Shown: positions 49,753 to 58,186, counted from the first letter of the stretch. The stretch is 64,000 nucleotides of DNA from Streptomyces althioticus (GCA_014649355.1 BMSW01000007.1:1-64000); one strand, 5' to 3'. Notes: generated by a model not told the origin, from the sequence alone. Numbers and translations: made by a program.

Positions 49753-50842
49753 CGAACCCCTGGTACTGGGGATCGAGACCTCCTGCGACGAGACCGGCGT
49801 CGGCATCGTCCGCGGCACCACCCTGCTCGCGGACGCCGTCGCCTCCAGCGTCGACGAGCACGCCCGCTTCGGCGGCGTCGTCCCCGAGGTGGCGAGCCGC
49901 GCCCACCTCGAGGCGATGGTCCCCACCATCGAGCGGGCGCTGAAGGACGCCGGGGTGAGCGCCCGCGACCTCGACGGCATCGCCGTCACCGCCGGGCCGG
50001 GCCTCGCCGGCGCGCTGCTGGTCGGCGTCTCGGCGGCGAAGGCGTACGCCTACGCCCTCGGCAAGCCGCTGTACGGCGTCAACCACCTCGCCTCCCACAT
50101 CTGCGTCGACCAGCTGGAGCACGGGCCGCTGCCCGAGCCGACGATGGCGCTGCTGGTCTCCGGCGGCCACTCCTCGCTGCTGCTGTCCGCCGACATCACC
50201 TCCGACATCCGCCCGCTCGGCGCGACCATCGACGACGCGGCGGGCGAGGCCTTCGACAAGATCGCCCGGGTGCTGAACCTCGGCTTCCCCGGAGGCCCCG
50301 TCATCGACCGGTACGCCCGCGAGGGCGACCCGGACGCGATCGCCTTCCCGCGCGGCCTGACCGGCCCCCGCGACCCGGCGTACGACTTCTCCTTCTCCGG
50401 GCTGAAGACGGCCGTGGCCCGCTGGATCGAGGCCAGGCGGGCGGCCGGCGAGGAGGTGCCGGTGCGGGACGTGTCGGCGTCCTTCCAGGAGGCCGTCGTG
50501 GACGTGCTCACCCGCAAGGCCGTGCGGGCCTGCAAGGACGAGGGCGTCGACCATCTGATGATCGGCGGCGGCGTGGCCGCCAACTCCCGTCTCCGTGCCC
50601 TCGCCCAGGAGCGCTGCGAGGCCGCCGGCATCCGGCTGCGGGTGCCGCGCCCCAAGCTGTGCACGGACAACGGCGCGATGGTGGCCGCCCTCGGCGCGGA
50701 GATGGTCGCCCGCAACCGCGCGGCCTCCGACTGGGACCTCTCGGCGGACTCCTCCCTCCCGGTCACCGACCCGCACGTGCCGGGCACCGCCCACTCCCAC
50801 GACCACGTCCACGAGACCGCGCGGGAGAACCTCTACACATGA
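49745..50842 (+). CDS. tsaD: tRNA t6A biosynthesis transferase TsaD
   Basis: Protein of 365 aa. GIETSCDETGVGIV begins the fold; the metal site HLASH lies in GVNHLASHICVDQLEHG; MALLVSGGHSSLLL and DDAAGEAFDKIARVLNLG follow. It transfers threonylcarbamoyl to A37 of ANN-decoding tRNAs. The C-terminal 35 residues are His/Pro-rich (HVPGTAHSHDHVHETA), beyond the usual family end. Coupled to the next gene by ATGA. Confidence 0.97.
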   Translation: MADEPLVLGIETSCDETGVGIVRGTTLLADAVASSVDEHARFGGVVPEVASRAHLEAMVPTIERALKDAGVSARDLDGIAVTAGPGLAGALLVGVSAAKAYAYALGKPLYGVNHLASHICVDQLEHGPLPEPTMALLVSGGHSSLLLSADITSDIRPLGATIDDAAGEAFDKIARVLNLGFPGGPVIDRYAREGDPDAIAFPRGLTGPRDPAYDFSFSGLKTAVARWIEARRAAGEEVPVRDVSASFQEAVVDVLTRKAVRACKDEGVDHLMIGGGVAANSRLRALAQERCEAAGIRLRVPRPKLCTDNGAMVAALGAEMVARNRAASDWDLSADSSLPVTDPHVPGTAHSHDHVHETARENLYT

Positions 50843-51102
50843 CCGTCGCGCTGATGTGGGAGGCCCGCGCGGTCCCCGGCCGCGGCCCGGACCTGCTGGC
50901 CTGGGCCGAGGAGCGGGCCCGCGAACTGCCCCGCCGCCCGTCCCGCCGCGAGGTCTTCCGCGCCCCGCAGGACCGCGTCCTCGTCATCACCTGGTGGAAC
51001 GCCCCCCTCGACGCCGACCTCCCCGAGCTCCCCGAGCCGGAGAACACCCTGGTCACACGGGCGGTGCACCGGTGGCGGTTCGAGTCGCTGGGAAGTGTCT
51101 GA
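50839..51102 (+). CDS. small conserved protein, monooxygenase-like fold possible
   Basis: Protein of 87 aa from ATG 50839, overlapping the tsaD stop as ATGA. TVALMWEARAVPGRGPDLLA, REVFRAPQDRVLVITWW and AVHRWRFESLG suggest a small ferredoxin-like beta-alpha-beta domain as in antibiotic-biosynthesis-monooxygenase (ABM) proteins; the fold is inference. It is likely co-translated with tsaD, but a link to tRNA modification is not established. Confidence 0.7.
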   Translation: MTVALMWEARAVPGRGPDLLAWAEERARELPRRPSRREVFRAPQDRVLVITWWNAPLDADLPELPEPENTLVTRAVHRWRFESLGSV

Positions 51103-51149
51103 GCCGGGGAGGGGGCTCGCGCCGGACGGACCGGAAGGACCATGTGACG

Positions 51150-51181
51150 CGAATGTTTCGTCATACGATTCGAATGTTCCG
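51150..51181 (+). promoter_or_regulatory. direct repeats upstream of lacI-type gene
   Basis: CGAATGTTTCG (51150-51160) and CGAATGTTCCG (51171-51181) repeat with a period of 21 bp, two helical turns, 50 nt before the LacI start. A possible binding site for an activator or for autoregulation. Confidence 0.5.
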
Positions 51182-51218
51182 GCCGGTCGCGGGTCTTCGC
51201 CCGCGCGGCTCGCGGAGA

Positions 51219-51224
51219 TACGAT
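51219..51224 (+). promoter_or_regulatory. -10 box of probable leaderless promoter (lacI-type gene)
   Basis: TACGAT ends 7 nt before the ATG at 51232 and no ribosome-binding site is present. Confidence 0.5.
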
Positions 51225-51231
51225 CGCCGCC

Positions 51232-52284
51232 ATGACTTCCCCGCAGCCCGCTGACACCCGGACCAACGGGCGCAGCACGCAGACCGCGACGCTCGCCGAG
51301 ATCGCCCGCGAGGCGGGTGTCTCCGCGCCGACTGTTTCGAAGGTGCTCAACGGCCGCGCCGACGTCGCCCCGAGCACCCGGTCCCGGGTCGAGGAGCTGC
51401 TGCGCACCCACGGATACCGGCGTCGCCGCGCCGAGGCGAGCCGTTCGCCCCTGATCGACCTGGTCTTCCACGAGCTGGAGAGCGCCTGGGCGATGGAGGT
51501 CATCCGGGGCGTGGAGAACGTCGCCCGGGACGCGGGGCTGAGCGTGGTGCTGTCCGAGAGCGCGGGGCGGCTCACGCCCGGCCGGACCTGGGCCGACCAG
51601 GTCGCCGCCCGCCGCCCGCACGGTGTGATCCTCGTGCTGTCCGGCCTCGACGAGTCCGGGCGCGCGCTGCTGACCAGCCGGTCCATCCCGTTCGTGGTGA
51701 TGGACCCGGCCGGCGACCCGGGCACCGACGTGCCCTCCATCGGCGCGACCAACTGGCAGGGCGGGCTCGCCGCGACCCGCCACCTGATCGAGCTGGGTCA
51801 CACCCGGATCGGCGCGATCAGCGGGCCCTCGCGGATGATGTGCAGCCGCGCCCGCGTCGACGGCTACCGGGCCGCCCTGGAGACCGCGGGGCTGCCGGTC
51901 GACCCCGAGCTGATCGTCTCCGGCGACTTCCACCACGACGCCGGCTACCAACAGGGGCTCGCCCTGCTGCGCCGCGAGGACCGGCCCACCGCCGTGTTCG
52001 CCGGCAACGACCTCCAGGCGCTCGGGCTGTACGAGGCCGCGCGCGAGCTGGGGCTGCGGATCCCGGAGGACCTGAGCGTGGTCGGTTTCGACGACCTGCC
52101 GGTGGCCCGCTGGGTGGGCCCGCCGCTGACGACCGTACGGCAGCCGCTGACGGAGATGGCGGAGGCGGCGGCGAAGCTGGTGCTGGACCTCGGCAAGGGT
52201 GAGGACTCCGCGGCGGCGACCCGGGTGGAGCTGGCCACCAGCCTGGTGGTGCGAAGCAGCACGGCCGCGCCTGCCGCGCGCTGA
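51232..52284 (+). CDS. LacI family transcriptional regulator
   Basis: Protein of 350 aa. The HTH is TLAEIAREAGVSAPTVSKVL followed by the hinge helix region; the effector domain has VIRGVENVARDAGLSVVLSE, HTRIGAISGPSRMMCSRARV and LSVVGFDDLPVARWVGPPLT, typical of sugar-sensing repressors. No sugar transport or hydrolase genes are adjacent, so its targets lie elsewhere. The palindromes upstream of the beta-helix gene at 42469 are one possible target. Confidence 0.93.
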   Translation: MTSPQPADTRTNGRSTQTATLAEIAREAGVSAPTVSKVLNGRADVAPSTRSRVEELLRTHGYRRRRAEASRSPLIDLVFHELESAWAMEVIRGVENVARDAGLSVVLSESAGRLTPGRTWADQVAARRPHGVILVLSGLDESGRALLTSRSIPFVVMDPAGDPGTDVPSIGATNWQGGLAATRHLIELGHTRIGAISGPSRMMCSRARVDGYRAALETAGLPVDPELIVSGDFHHDAGYQQGLALLRREDRPTAVFAGNDLQALGLYEAARELGLRIPEDLSVVGFDDLPVARWVGPPLTTVRQPLTEMAEAAAKLVLDLGKGEDSAAATRVELATSLVVRSSTAAPAAR

Positions 52285-52404
52285 AGCGCCCGGCGGCGGG
52301 TAGGTGCGAATCTGAGAATTGCGCGAGAAAAACGTCCGGGGAACGGTGTCCGTCATCATGCGGACGGACGTTCCTGCCTGTGACGGGACAACAGGGGAAC
52401 CACC

Positions 52405-52497
52405 GTGACCATGCCGGTGCTTCCCGCCCCCTCCGACGCCAACCGGGTGGTGCCCGACGAGCCGGAGGCCGGGCGGCTGTGGGCCTCGCTGGAGTGA
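52405..52497 (+). CDS. possible 30-codon small ORF
   Basis: GTG 52405, with GGGGAA upstream, opens a 30-codon frame (TMPVLPAPSDANRVV, then PDEPEAGRLWASLE, stop 52495-52497). It lies in the otherwise gene-free interval 52285-52598, just before the DGPF promoter. Too short for certainty; it could be a remnant or a leader peptide. Confidence 0.25.
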   Translation: MTMPVLPAPSDANRVVPDEPEAGRLWASLE

Positions 52498-52519
52498 GGT
52501 GAGAATTTTCTCCGCCGGG

Positions 52520-52546
52520 TGTCGATTTCCGTCCGCGCCGTTCGAC
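52520..52546 (+). promoter_or_regulatory. candidate ECF42 promoter of DGPF gene
   Basis: TGTCGA (52520-52525) and CGAC (52543-52546) are spaced 17 nt, about 50 nt before the DGPF gene. This agrees with the promoter type I recall for ECF42 sigma factors (TGTCGA at -35, CGAC-like at -10), which usually drive their DGPF neighbour. The ECF42 gene lies 60 nt after the DGPF gene. Confidence 0.6.
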
Positions 52547-52598
52547 GCAGAGGTGAGAGGCCGGGAAGGACCCGGCCCGCACACCACGAGGAGCCGAC

Positions 52599-52955
52599 AT
52601 GCCGCGCTATCTCTCCCTCATCCGGATCGACGAGAACAACGCCCCCGAGGGCGGGCCCAGCCCCGAGCTGATGCAGCGCATGGGCGAGCTGATCGAGGAG
52701 ATGACCAAGAACGGCGTCCTGCTGGACACCGCCGGACTCACCCCGACCGCCCAGGGCTCCCGGGTCCACTACGAGAGCGGCCGGCTGTCCGTGACGGACG
52801 GGCCGTTCACCGAGACCAAGGAGGTCATCGGCGGATACGCCGTCCTCCAGGCCAAGGACAGGGCCGAGGCGATCGAGTGGACCAAGCGGTTCCTGAAGGT
52901 GCACGAGCCGCACTGGACGGTGACCTGCGAGGTCCGGGAGATCGAGGAGGGCTGA
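52599..52955 (+). CDS. DGPF (YCII-related) domain protein
   Basis: Protein of 118 aa. PRYLSLIRIDENNAPEGGPS, GRLSVTDGPFTETKEVIGGY and ALLQAKDRAEAIEW-like sequence are typical; the DGPF motif is in VTDGPFTETKE. Small dimeric ferredoxin-like proteins of unknown chemistry, almost always next to ECF42 sigma genes. ACGAGGAGC precedes the ATG. Probably the main target of the downstream sigma. Confidence 0.93.
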   Translation: MPRYLSLIRIDENNAPEGGPSPELMQRMGELIEEMTKNGVLLDTAGLTPTAQGSRVHYESGRLSVTDGPFTETKEVIGGYAVLQAKDRAEAIEWTKRFLKVHEPHWTVTCEVREIEEG

Positions 52956-53014
52956 CGGGCGGCCCTCACGGCCCCGCTTGGCCGTGCGGCCGTACGGGTG
53001 TCTGATGGTGGGCT

Positions 53015-54280
53015 GTGACACCACAGCCCGCCGCCGGACCGGACGGGGCCGTCGAGACCGTCTTCCGCATGGAGTTCCCGCGGGTGGTCGCCGCGGTGGC
53101 CCGCATCGTCCGGGACGTCGGCATCGCGGAGGAACTCGCGCAGGACGCCCTGGTCGCGGCCCTGGAGCGGTGGCCGGAGGACGGGGTGCCCGACAATCCG
53201 GGCGCCTGGCTCACGGCCACCGCCGGCCACCGCGCCGTCGACCTGGTGCGCCGCCGCGAGACCTACGCCCGCAAGCTGGCCGAGATCGGCCGGGACCAGG
53301 CGACGGCGACGGCCCCGCCCGAGGAGCCCGCCGACCCGGACGACATCGACGACGACCTGCTGCGGCTCGTCTTCACCGCCTGCCACCCGGTGCTGTCCGC
53401 CGAGGCGCGCACCGCCCTCACCCTGCGGCTGCTCGGCGGCCTCACCACGGCCGAGATCGCCCGCGCGTTCCTCGTGCCCGAGGCGACCGTGGCCCAGCGG
53501 ATCGTCCGCGCGAAGCGCACCCTGGCCAGGAAGAACGTCGCCTTCGAGGTGCCTCACGGACCCGACCGCGAGGCCCGCCTCGGCTCGGTCCTCGACGTCA
53601 TCTACCTGATCTTCAACGAGGGATACGCGGCCACCGCCGGCGACGACTGGCTGCGGCCCGCGCTGTGCGAGGACGCGCTGCGGCTGGCCCGGGTGCTGTC
53701 CGGGCTGATGCCGAAGGAGCCCGAGGTGCACGGGCTGACCGCCCTGCTGGAGTTCCAGGCGTCCCGGACCGCCGCCCGCACCGGTCCCGACGGAGAGCCG
53801 GTGCTGCTCGCGGACCAGAACCGGGCCCGCTGGAACCGCATGCTGATCGTCCGCGGTGCCACCGCCCTCGCCCGCGCCGACGCGGTCGCCTCCGGCCCTC
53901 CCGGCCCGTACGTGCTCCAGGCGGCCATCGCCGCCTGCCACGCACGCGCGTACCGCTACGAGGAGACGGACTGGCACCGCATCGCCGCCCTCTACGGCCT
54001 GCTCGCCGCTCGTACACCGTCCCCGGTGGTCGAACTCAACCGCGCGGTCGCCGTCTCCATGGCGGATGGCCCGGAGGCGGCCCTGCCCCTGGTCGACGCG
54101 CTGTCCACGGAACCGGCCCTGCGCGACTACCACCTGCTCCCCTCCGTCCGGGGTGACCTCCTGTCCCGCCTCGGCCGGACGGAGGAGGCACGGGAGGAGT
54201 TCATCCGGGCGGCAGACCTGGCGGGCAACGCCCGGGAGCGGGAGATGCTGCGGAGGCGGGCGGAGCGGGCGGGCGGCTGA
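53015..54280 (+). CDS. ECF42-type sigma factor with long C-terminal extension
   Basis: Protein of 421 aa, GTG start. Sigma region 2 is EFPRVVAAVARIVRDVGIAE and NPGAWLTATAGHRAVDLVRR; region 4 is RLLGGLTTAEIARAFLVPEA. From about residue 185 a DUF6596 extension follows (VLDVIYLIFNEGYAAT, ARVLSGLMPKEPEVHGL) and then TPR-like helices to the end. No anti-sigma is needed in this group; the extension itself is required for activity (published for ECF42). Pairs with the DGPF gene. Confidence 0.92.
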   Translation: MTPQPAAGPDGAVETVFRMEFPRVVAAVARIVRDVGIAEELAQDALVAALERWPEDGVPDNPGAWLTATAGHRAVDLVRRRETYARKLAEIGRDQATATAPPEEPADPDDIDDDLLRLVFTACHPVLSAEARTALTLRLLGGLTTAEIARAFLVPEATVAQRIVRAKRTLARKNVAFEVPHGPDREARLGSVLDVIYLIFNEGYAATAGDDWLRPALCEDALRLARVLSGLMPKEPEVHGLTALLEFQASRTAARTGPDGEPVLLADQNRARWNRMLIVRGATALARADAVASGPPGPYVLQAAIAACHARAYRYEETDWHRIAALYGLLAARTPSPVVELNRAVAVSMADGPEAALPLVDALSTEPALRDYHLLPSVRGDLLSRLGRTEEAREEFIRAADLAGNAREREMLRRRAERAGG

Positions 54281-54330
54281 CGCCTCCCTCCGCAAGGGGC
54301 GCCCGTCCCGGGGCGTGCACCGGGCGCAGC

Positions 54331-54895
54331 CTGCGGGCCGTCGTGCCGCTGGGGCGGCATTGGTGGGCGCAGGCGGCGCCTCTGCAGCGCGCCCCTGCTG
54401 GACCGCGCCCCTGGCGACGGCAGCCCGTCTGCCTGGGTCCGCCGTCCGCCGACTGCTGCCCGTCGTGGGCTGATCGCGCAGTTCCCCGCGCCCCTAGGGT
54501 GCCTGGCCTCGGGGCAGTCGTGCCGCGGGGGTGAAGGGGGAGCCCGCTCCCCGCCGTCTGCGGGCCGTCGTGCCGCTGGGGCGATGGGGGTACCTCCCGC
54601 TCGAGCGAAGCCGAGAGTGGGGGAGGGTGGGTGCAGGCGGCACCTCTGCAGCGCGCCCCTGCTGGACCCGCGCCCCTGGCGACGGTAACCCGTCTGCCGA
54701 GAGACGCCGTCCGCTGACTGCTGCCCGTCGTGGGCTGATCGCGCAGTTCCCCGCGCCCCTAGGGTGCCTGGCCTCGGGGCAGTCGTGCCGCGGGGGTGAA
54801 GGGGGAGCCCGCTCCCCGCCGTCTGCGGGCCGTCGTGCCGCTGGGGCGATGGGGGAGGGTGGGCGCAGGTGGCGCCTGTTCAGCGCACCGGGTGT
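54331..54895 (+). repeat. tandem array of intergenic repeats
   Basis: This fills the noncoding interval 54281-54879. Units begin at 54331, 54558 and 54823 with CTGCGGGCCGTCGTGCCGCT. Each of the first two contains TGCAGCGCGCCCCTGCTGGA, GCGCAGTTCCCCGCGCCCCT (54476, 54741) and GCCTGGCCTCGGGGCAGTCG. Unit lengths are 227 and 265 nt; much of the difference is the 33-bp module at 54591-54623. The third copy is partial and ends in the 3' end of the methyltransferase gene. Confidence 0.85.
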
Positions 54896-56055
54896 CCCAG
54901 CAGCATCGTCGGGGCGCCCGCGACGCGGGTCAGGAAGACCGTGACCGATGCCGTGCCGTGCGGTTTCGGGAGGGCCTTGCGGCGGAGTTCCTCCGGTTCG
55001 ACCGCCGAGCCTCGCTTCTTGACCGTCAGGACGCCCACCTCGCGCTCCCGCAGCAGGGCCTTCAGCTTCTTGACGTTGAAGGGGAGCACGTCGGTGATCT
55101 CGTAGGCCGTGGCGAACGGCGTCTCATGCAGCGCGTCCGACGTCACGTAGGCGATCGTCGGGTCGATCAGGCCGCCGTCGAGAGGTTCGGCGACCTCGGC
55201 GACCAGGTGGGAGCGGATGACGGCGCCGTCGGGCTCGTACAGGTAGCGGCCGACGGGGCGGACCTCCGGGTCGGGGAGGCCACGGGAGGCGAGGGTGCGC
55301 GGGCCCGGCAACAGGGTCGCGCGGACCGTGCCGGGGGCGGTGCCGAACCACAGGACCGCCTCCTTCACGTCCCCGCCGTCGGAGATCCACTCCGCCTCGG
55401 CCTCCGCCGGGACCGCCTCGTGCGGGATGCCGGGCGCGATCTTCAGCGCGGCGGCCCGGGGCGCCTTCAGCGCCGCCCCCACCGCCCACGACAGGGGTGG
55501 CGAGTACGCCTCCGGGTCGAAGATCCGGCCGCGCTTCGACGAGCGCCGGGCCGGGTCCACGAACACCGCGTCGTAGCCGGCCGTGTCGACCTCCGTCACG
55601 TCCGCCTCACGCACCTCGATCAGGCCGGCGAGACCGAGCGCCTCGGCGTTGGCGCGGGCGGCCGCGGCCGTCCGCGGGTCCCGGTCGACGGCCAGGACGC
55701 GGATGCCGGCGCGGGCCAGCGCGATCGCGTCGCCGCCGATCCCGCAGCACAGGTCGGCGACCGACCGTACGCCCGCCGCGCGCAGCCGCTCCGCCCGGTA
55801 CGCGGCGACGCTGCGCCGGGTCGACTGCTCCACGCCGTTCGGCGTGAAGAACATCCGTGCCGCGTCCTCCGCCCCGAACTTCGCCACCGCCCGCTGCCGC
55901 AGCCGCGCCTGGCCGAGCGCCGCCGACACCAGCTCGGCGGGGTGGTCGCGGCGGAGCCGGGTCGCGACGGCGAGTTCGCGGGCGGGGTCGGTGTCGCGCA
56001 CCTCGTCGAGGAGGGCGCGGCCTTCGGGGGTGAGGAGCGGGGCGAGGTCGTTCAC
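54880..56055 (-). CDS. class I SAM-dependent methyltransferase, THUMP-like domain type
   Basis: Protein of 391 aa from GTG 56055. VADLCCGIGGDAIALARAG is SAM motif I, VLAVDRDPRTAAAARANAEA motif II, and YDAVFVDPARRSSKRGRIFD contains a DPxR motif similar to DPP(R/Y) of base methyltransferases. The C-terminal part (NVKKLKALLREREVGVLTVK) corresponds to the THUMP-like domain. Probably an RNA methyltransferase; target unknown. Divergent from the deacetylase genes. Confidence 0.85.
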   Translation of the reverse strand: MNDLAPLLTPEGRALLDEVRDTDPARELAVATRLRRDHPAELVSAALGQARLRQRAVAKFGAEDAARMFFTPNGVEQSTRRSVAAYRAERLRAAGVRSVADLCCGIGGDAIALARAGIRVLAVDRDPRTAAAARANAEALGLAGLIEVREADVTEVDTAGYDAVFVDPARRSSKRGRIFDPEAYSPPLSWAVGAALKAPRAAALKIAPGIPHEAVPAEAEAEWISDGGDVKEAVLWFGTAPGTVRATLLPGPRTLASRGLPDPEVRPVGRYLYEPDGAVIRSHLVAEVAEPLDGGLIDPTIAYVTSDALHETPFATAYEITDVLPFNVKKLKALLREREVGVLTVKKRGSAVEPEELRRKALPKPHGTASVTVFLTRVAGAPTMLLGHPVR

Positions 56056-56145
56056 CGGGACATTGTGGGCCAGTCGGTGGACCGTGCGCCTCCGGCCGAG
56101 GTGTCGGGCGGGACGCGGGCCGGGTGGCTGCGAGGATCCGGCCCC

Positions 56146-57066
56146 ATGCGAGTAGTAGGACAAAACGATAAGAAGCGGATGCGGCGGCTGGGGATGCGGA
56201 CCGGTCTCGCCGCCCTCGCGCTCGCCGCTCTCGCCTCGGGGTGCGGCAAGGGCAGCGACACCGTCGAACCGGCCGGCGGTCGGCCCCTCCAGGCACCCCC
56301 GGCCCGCGCCCTCGACTCCTACGCCGAGAAGCTGCGCGCCGCGCAGGCCGCCCGCGCCGCCGCGGCGAAACGCTGGGGCCTGAAGAAGGTCCCCCTGGCC
56401 GCGCCGCCGCCCCCGGCGCAGAAGCCACGCATCACCACCCGCGACGGCTTCGAGGTCAAGGGCCACGAACGGCTGGACCTGCCGCCCGTCTTCACCACCG
56501 TCCCGGTCAAGGAGAAGGTCGTCTTCCTCACCATCGACGACGGCGCCGAGAAGGACCCCGAGTTCCTGCGGATGATGACCGAGCTGAAGGTGCCGTACAG
56601 CGCCTTCCTCAGCGACTACCTCGTCGAGGAGGACTACGGCTACTTCAAGGACATGCAGAAACGGGGCGTGGCCCTGCACAACCACACGCTCCACCACCCG
56701 TACCTGCCGGCCCTCTCGCACGCCAAGCAGAAGCGCGAGATCTGCGGCATGCAGGACGTCATCGAGAAGCGCTACGGCACCCGCCCGACCCTCTTCCGCC
56801 CGCCCTACGGCAACTACGACAAGGCGACCCTGCGCGCCGCGAAGAGCTGCGGCATCACCCACGTCCCGCTGTGGAACGAGGAGGTCTTCACCGACCACTG
56901 GGAGTACCGCGAGTGGGACCGGAAGATCCACCCCGGCGACATCGTGCTGTCCCACTTCCGGGGCCGCGAGGACTGGGATGGCACCATGCGGGACATGATC
57001 CGCCGCTTCCTCGACAAGGTCACGGCCGAGGGGTACGCCGTGGCCAGGCTGGAGGACTACCTGTGA
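56146..57066 (+). CDS. polysaccharide deacetylase lipoprotein (NodB domain)
   Basis: Protein of 306 aa. Lipoprotein signal LAALALAALASGCGKG (lipobox ASGC). The NodB domain has FLTIDDGAEKD (catalytic Asp pair), HNHTLHHPYLP (metal His pair), FRPPYGNYD and GDIVLSHFRG with the late-motif His. All catalytic motifs are intact, so an active surface de-N-acetylase on cell wall or other glycans is likely. It overlaps the next paralog by 4 nt. Confidence 0.92.
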   Translation: MRVVGQNDKKRMRRLGMRTGLAALALAALASGCGKGSDTVEPAGGRPLQAPPARALDSYAEKLRAAQAARAAAAKRWGLKKVPLAAPPPPAQKPRITTRDGFEVKGHERLDLPPVFTTVPVKEKVVFLTIDDGAEKDPEFLRMMTELKVPYSAFLSDYLVEEDYGYFKDMQKRGVALHNHTLHHPYLPALSHAKQKREICGMQDVIEKRYGTRPTLFRPPYGNYDKATLRAAKSCGITHVPLWNEEVFTDHWEYREWDRKIHPGDIVLSHFRGREDWDGTMRDMIRRFLDKVTAEGYAVARLEDYL

Positions 57067-57986
57067 GGCGGCGGCGCGGGACGATCCCGGGGCCTCTCCC
57101 GGCGGCCCTCGCCCTGCTGCTCGCCGCGGCCGCCGGATGTGCCGCCCCGTCCGGCGCGGGACACCTCTCCTCCCGCGCCGGCGGGCCGGCCACCGCGGTC
57201 GCCCCGGCGCCGCTCCCGCCGGTCGTCGACCACGTCACCACCGACGACCCGGTCGTCTTCCTCACCTACGACGACGGCGCCGAACGCGACCCCCGCTTCA
57301 TCGACCTCGTGCGCGAGCGCAGGCTGCCGGTCAGCATGTTCCTCACCGACAGCGTGACGGGCCCCGGCTACGGCCACTTCGCACGCCTCCGCGCGGTCGG
57401 CGCGAACCTCCAGAACCACACCCTCGACCACCCGGCGCTGCCCGGCCTGCCCCTGGCCGCCCAGCGCGCCCAGATCTGCGGCCAGCAGCGTAAACTCGCC
57501 GCGCGCTTCGGGATCCGCCCCCGCCTCTTCCGCCCGCCCTACGGCCGGCACGACACCGCCACCCTGCGCGCCGCCGCCGAGTGCGGCATCACCGTCGTGG
57601 TCCTGTGGCGCGTGACCCTCGAACCCGACGGCCACCTCACCTACACCCACGGCCCCCGCCATCTGCGTCCCGGCGACATCATCTCCGTACCGTCGGGCGA
57701 GGCCCCGCCCCTGACCCTGGCGGAACGCACGACGAGGCTCCTGACGGAGCTGGACGAGCGGGACTTGAGGGTGGGCAGGCTCGAGGACCACGTAGGCACG
57801 ACGCCCAGCCCGGTCCCTCCCGGCCCGGATGAGGCCACTCCCAGCCCGGGCGAGGCGACTTCCAGCCCAGACGCGGCCCCTCCCGACCTGAACGAGGTTC
57901 CTCCCGGCCCGGACGCGGCCCCTCCCGGCCCGGGCGGGGCCACTCCCAGCCCGGGCGAGGCGACTTCTAGCCCGTCCGGCGCTTGA
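57063..57986 (+). CDS. second polysaccharide deacetylase-like lipoprotein, altered motif 5
   Basis: Protein of 307 aa, GTG start overlapping the previous stop. Lipobox AAGC. Motifs FLTYDDGAERD, QNHTLDHPALPG and FRPPYGRHD are kept, but the late motif reads GDIISVPSGEA, without the His found in its upstream paralog. A C-terminal Pro/Gly/Ser tail of about 60 residues has near-repeats (ATPSPGEATSSP twice). The stop codon lies in a common Streptomyces intergenic repeat. Tandem duplicate, possibly catalytically weakened. Confidence 0.85.
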   Translation: MRRRRGTIPGPLPAALALLLAAAAGCAAPSGAGHLSSRAGGPATAVAPAPLPPVVDHVTTDDPVVFLTYDDGAERDPRFIDLVRERRLPVSMFLTDSVTGPGYGHFARLRAVGANLQNHTLDHPALPGLPLAAQRAQICGQQRKLAARFGIRPRLFRPPYGRHDTATLRAAAECGITVVVLWRVTLEPDGHLTYTHGPRHLRPGDIISVPSGEAPPLTLAERTTRLLTELDERDLRVGRLEDHVGTTPSPVPPGPDEATPSPGEATSSPDAAPPDLNEVPPGPDAAPPGPGGATPSPGEATSSPSGA

Positions 57987-58040
57987 GGACGAGGCCCGAA
58001 GGGCCGAAGGGGGGTCCGGGGGCGCAGCCCCTGAGGACGG
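57970..58040 (+). repeat. common Streptomyces intergenic repeat (CCCGTCCGGCGYTTGAGGAC type)
   Basis: CCCGTCCGGCGCTTGAGGAC and GAGGCCCGAAGGGCCGAAGG, followed by GGGGGCGCAGCCCCTGAGGA, are recognised as a very frequent intergenic repeat of Streptomyces genomes. Here it begins inside the last codons of the deacetylase gene and provides its TGA. It contains hairpins and may act as a terminator. Confidence 0.75.
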
Positions 58041-58112
58041 TCACACCAACACCGGCACCGCACAACCCCGCGCCCGAAAAACACCCCCACCCCCCGACGC
58101 GCCGCACGGCAA

Positions 58113-58139
58113 TTGGCACTCCGCTTGACCGAGTGCTAA
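58113..58139 (+). promoter_or_regulatory. CIRCE operator 1 (HrcA)
   Basis: TTGGCACTC-N9-GAGTGCTAA matches the CIRCE consensus TTAGCACTC-N9-GAGTGCTAA with one change. It overlaps a promoter -35 (TTGACC, 58125-58130), with CATAGT at 58147-58152 as -10, so HrcA binding would block groES-groEL transcription. Confidence 0.93.
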
Positions 58140-58159
58140 TCGCGGTCATAGTCTCGGGT

Positions 58160-58186
58160 CTGGCACTCCCCCCTGGAGAGTGCCAA
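58160..58186 (+). promoter_or_regulatory. CIRCE operator 2 (HrcA)
   Basis: CTGGCACTC-N9-GAGTGCCAA, two or three changes from consensus, lies 47 bp centre to centre from the first operator and near the expected transcription start. Double CIRCE sites are known in front of Streptomyces groES-groEL1. Confidence 0.9.
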
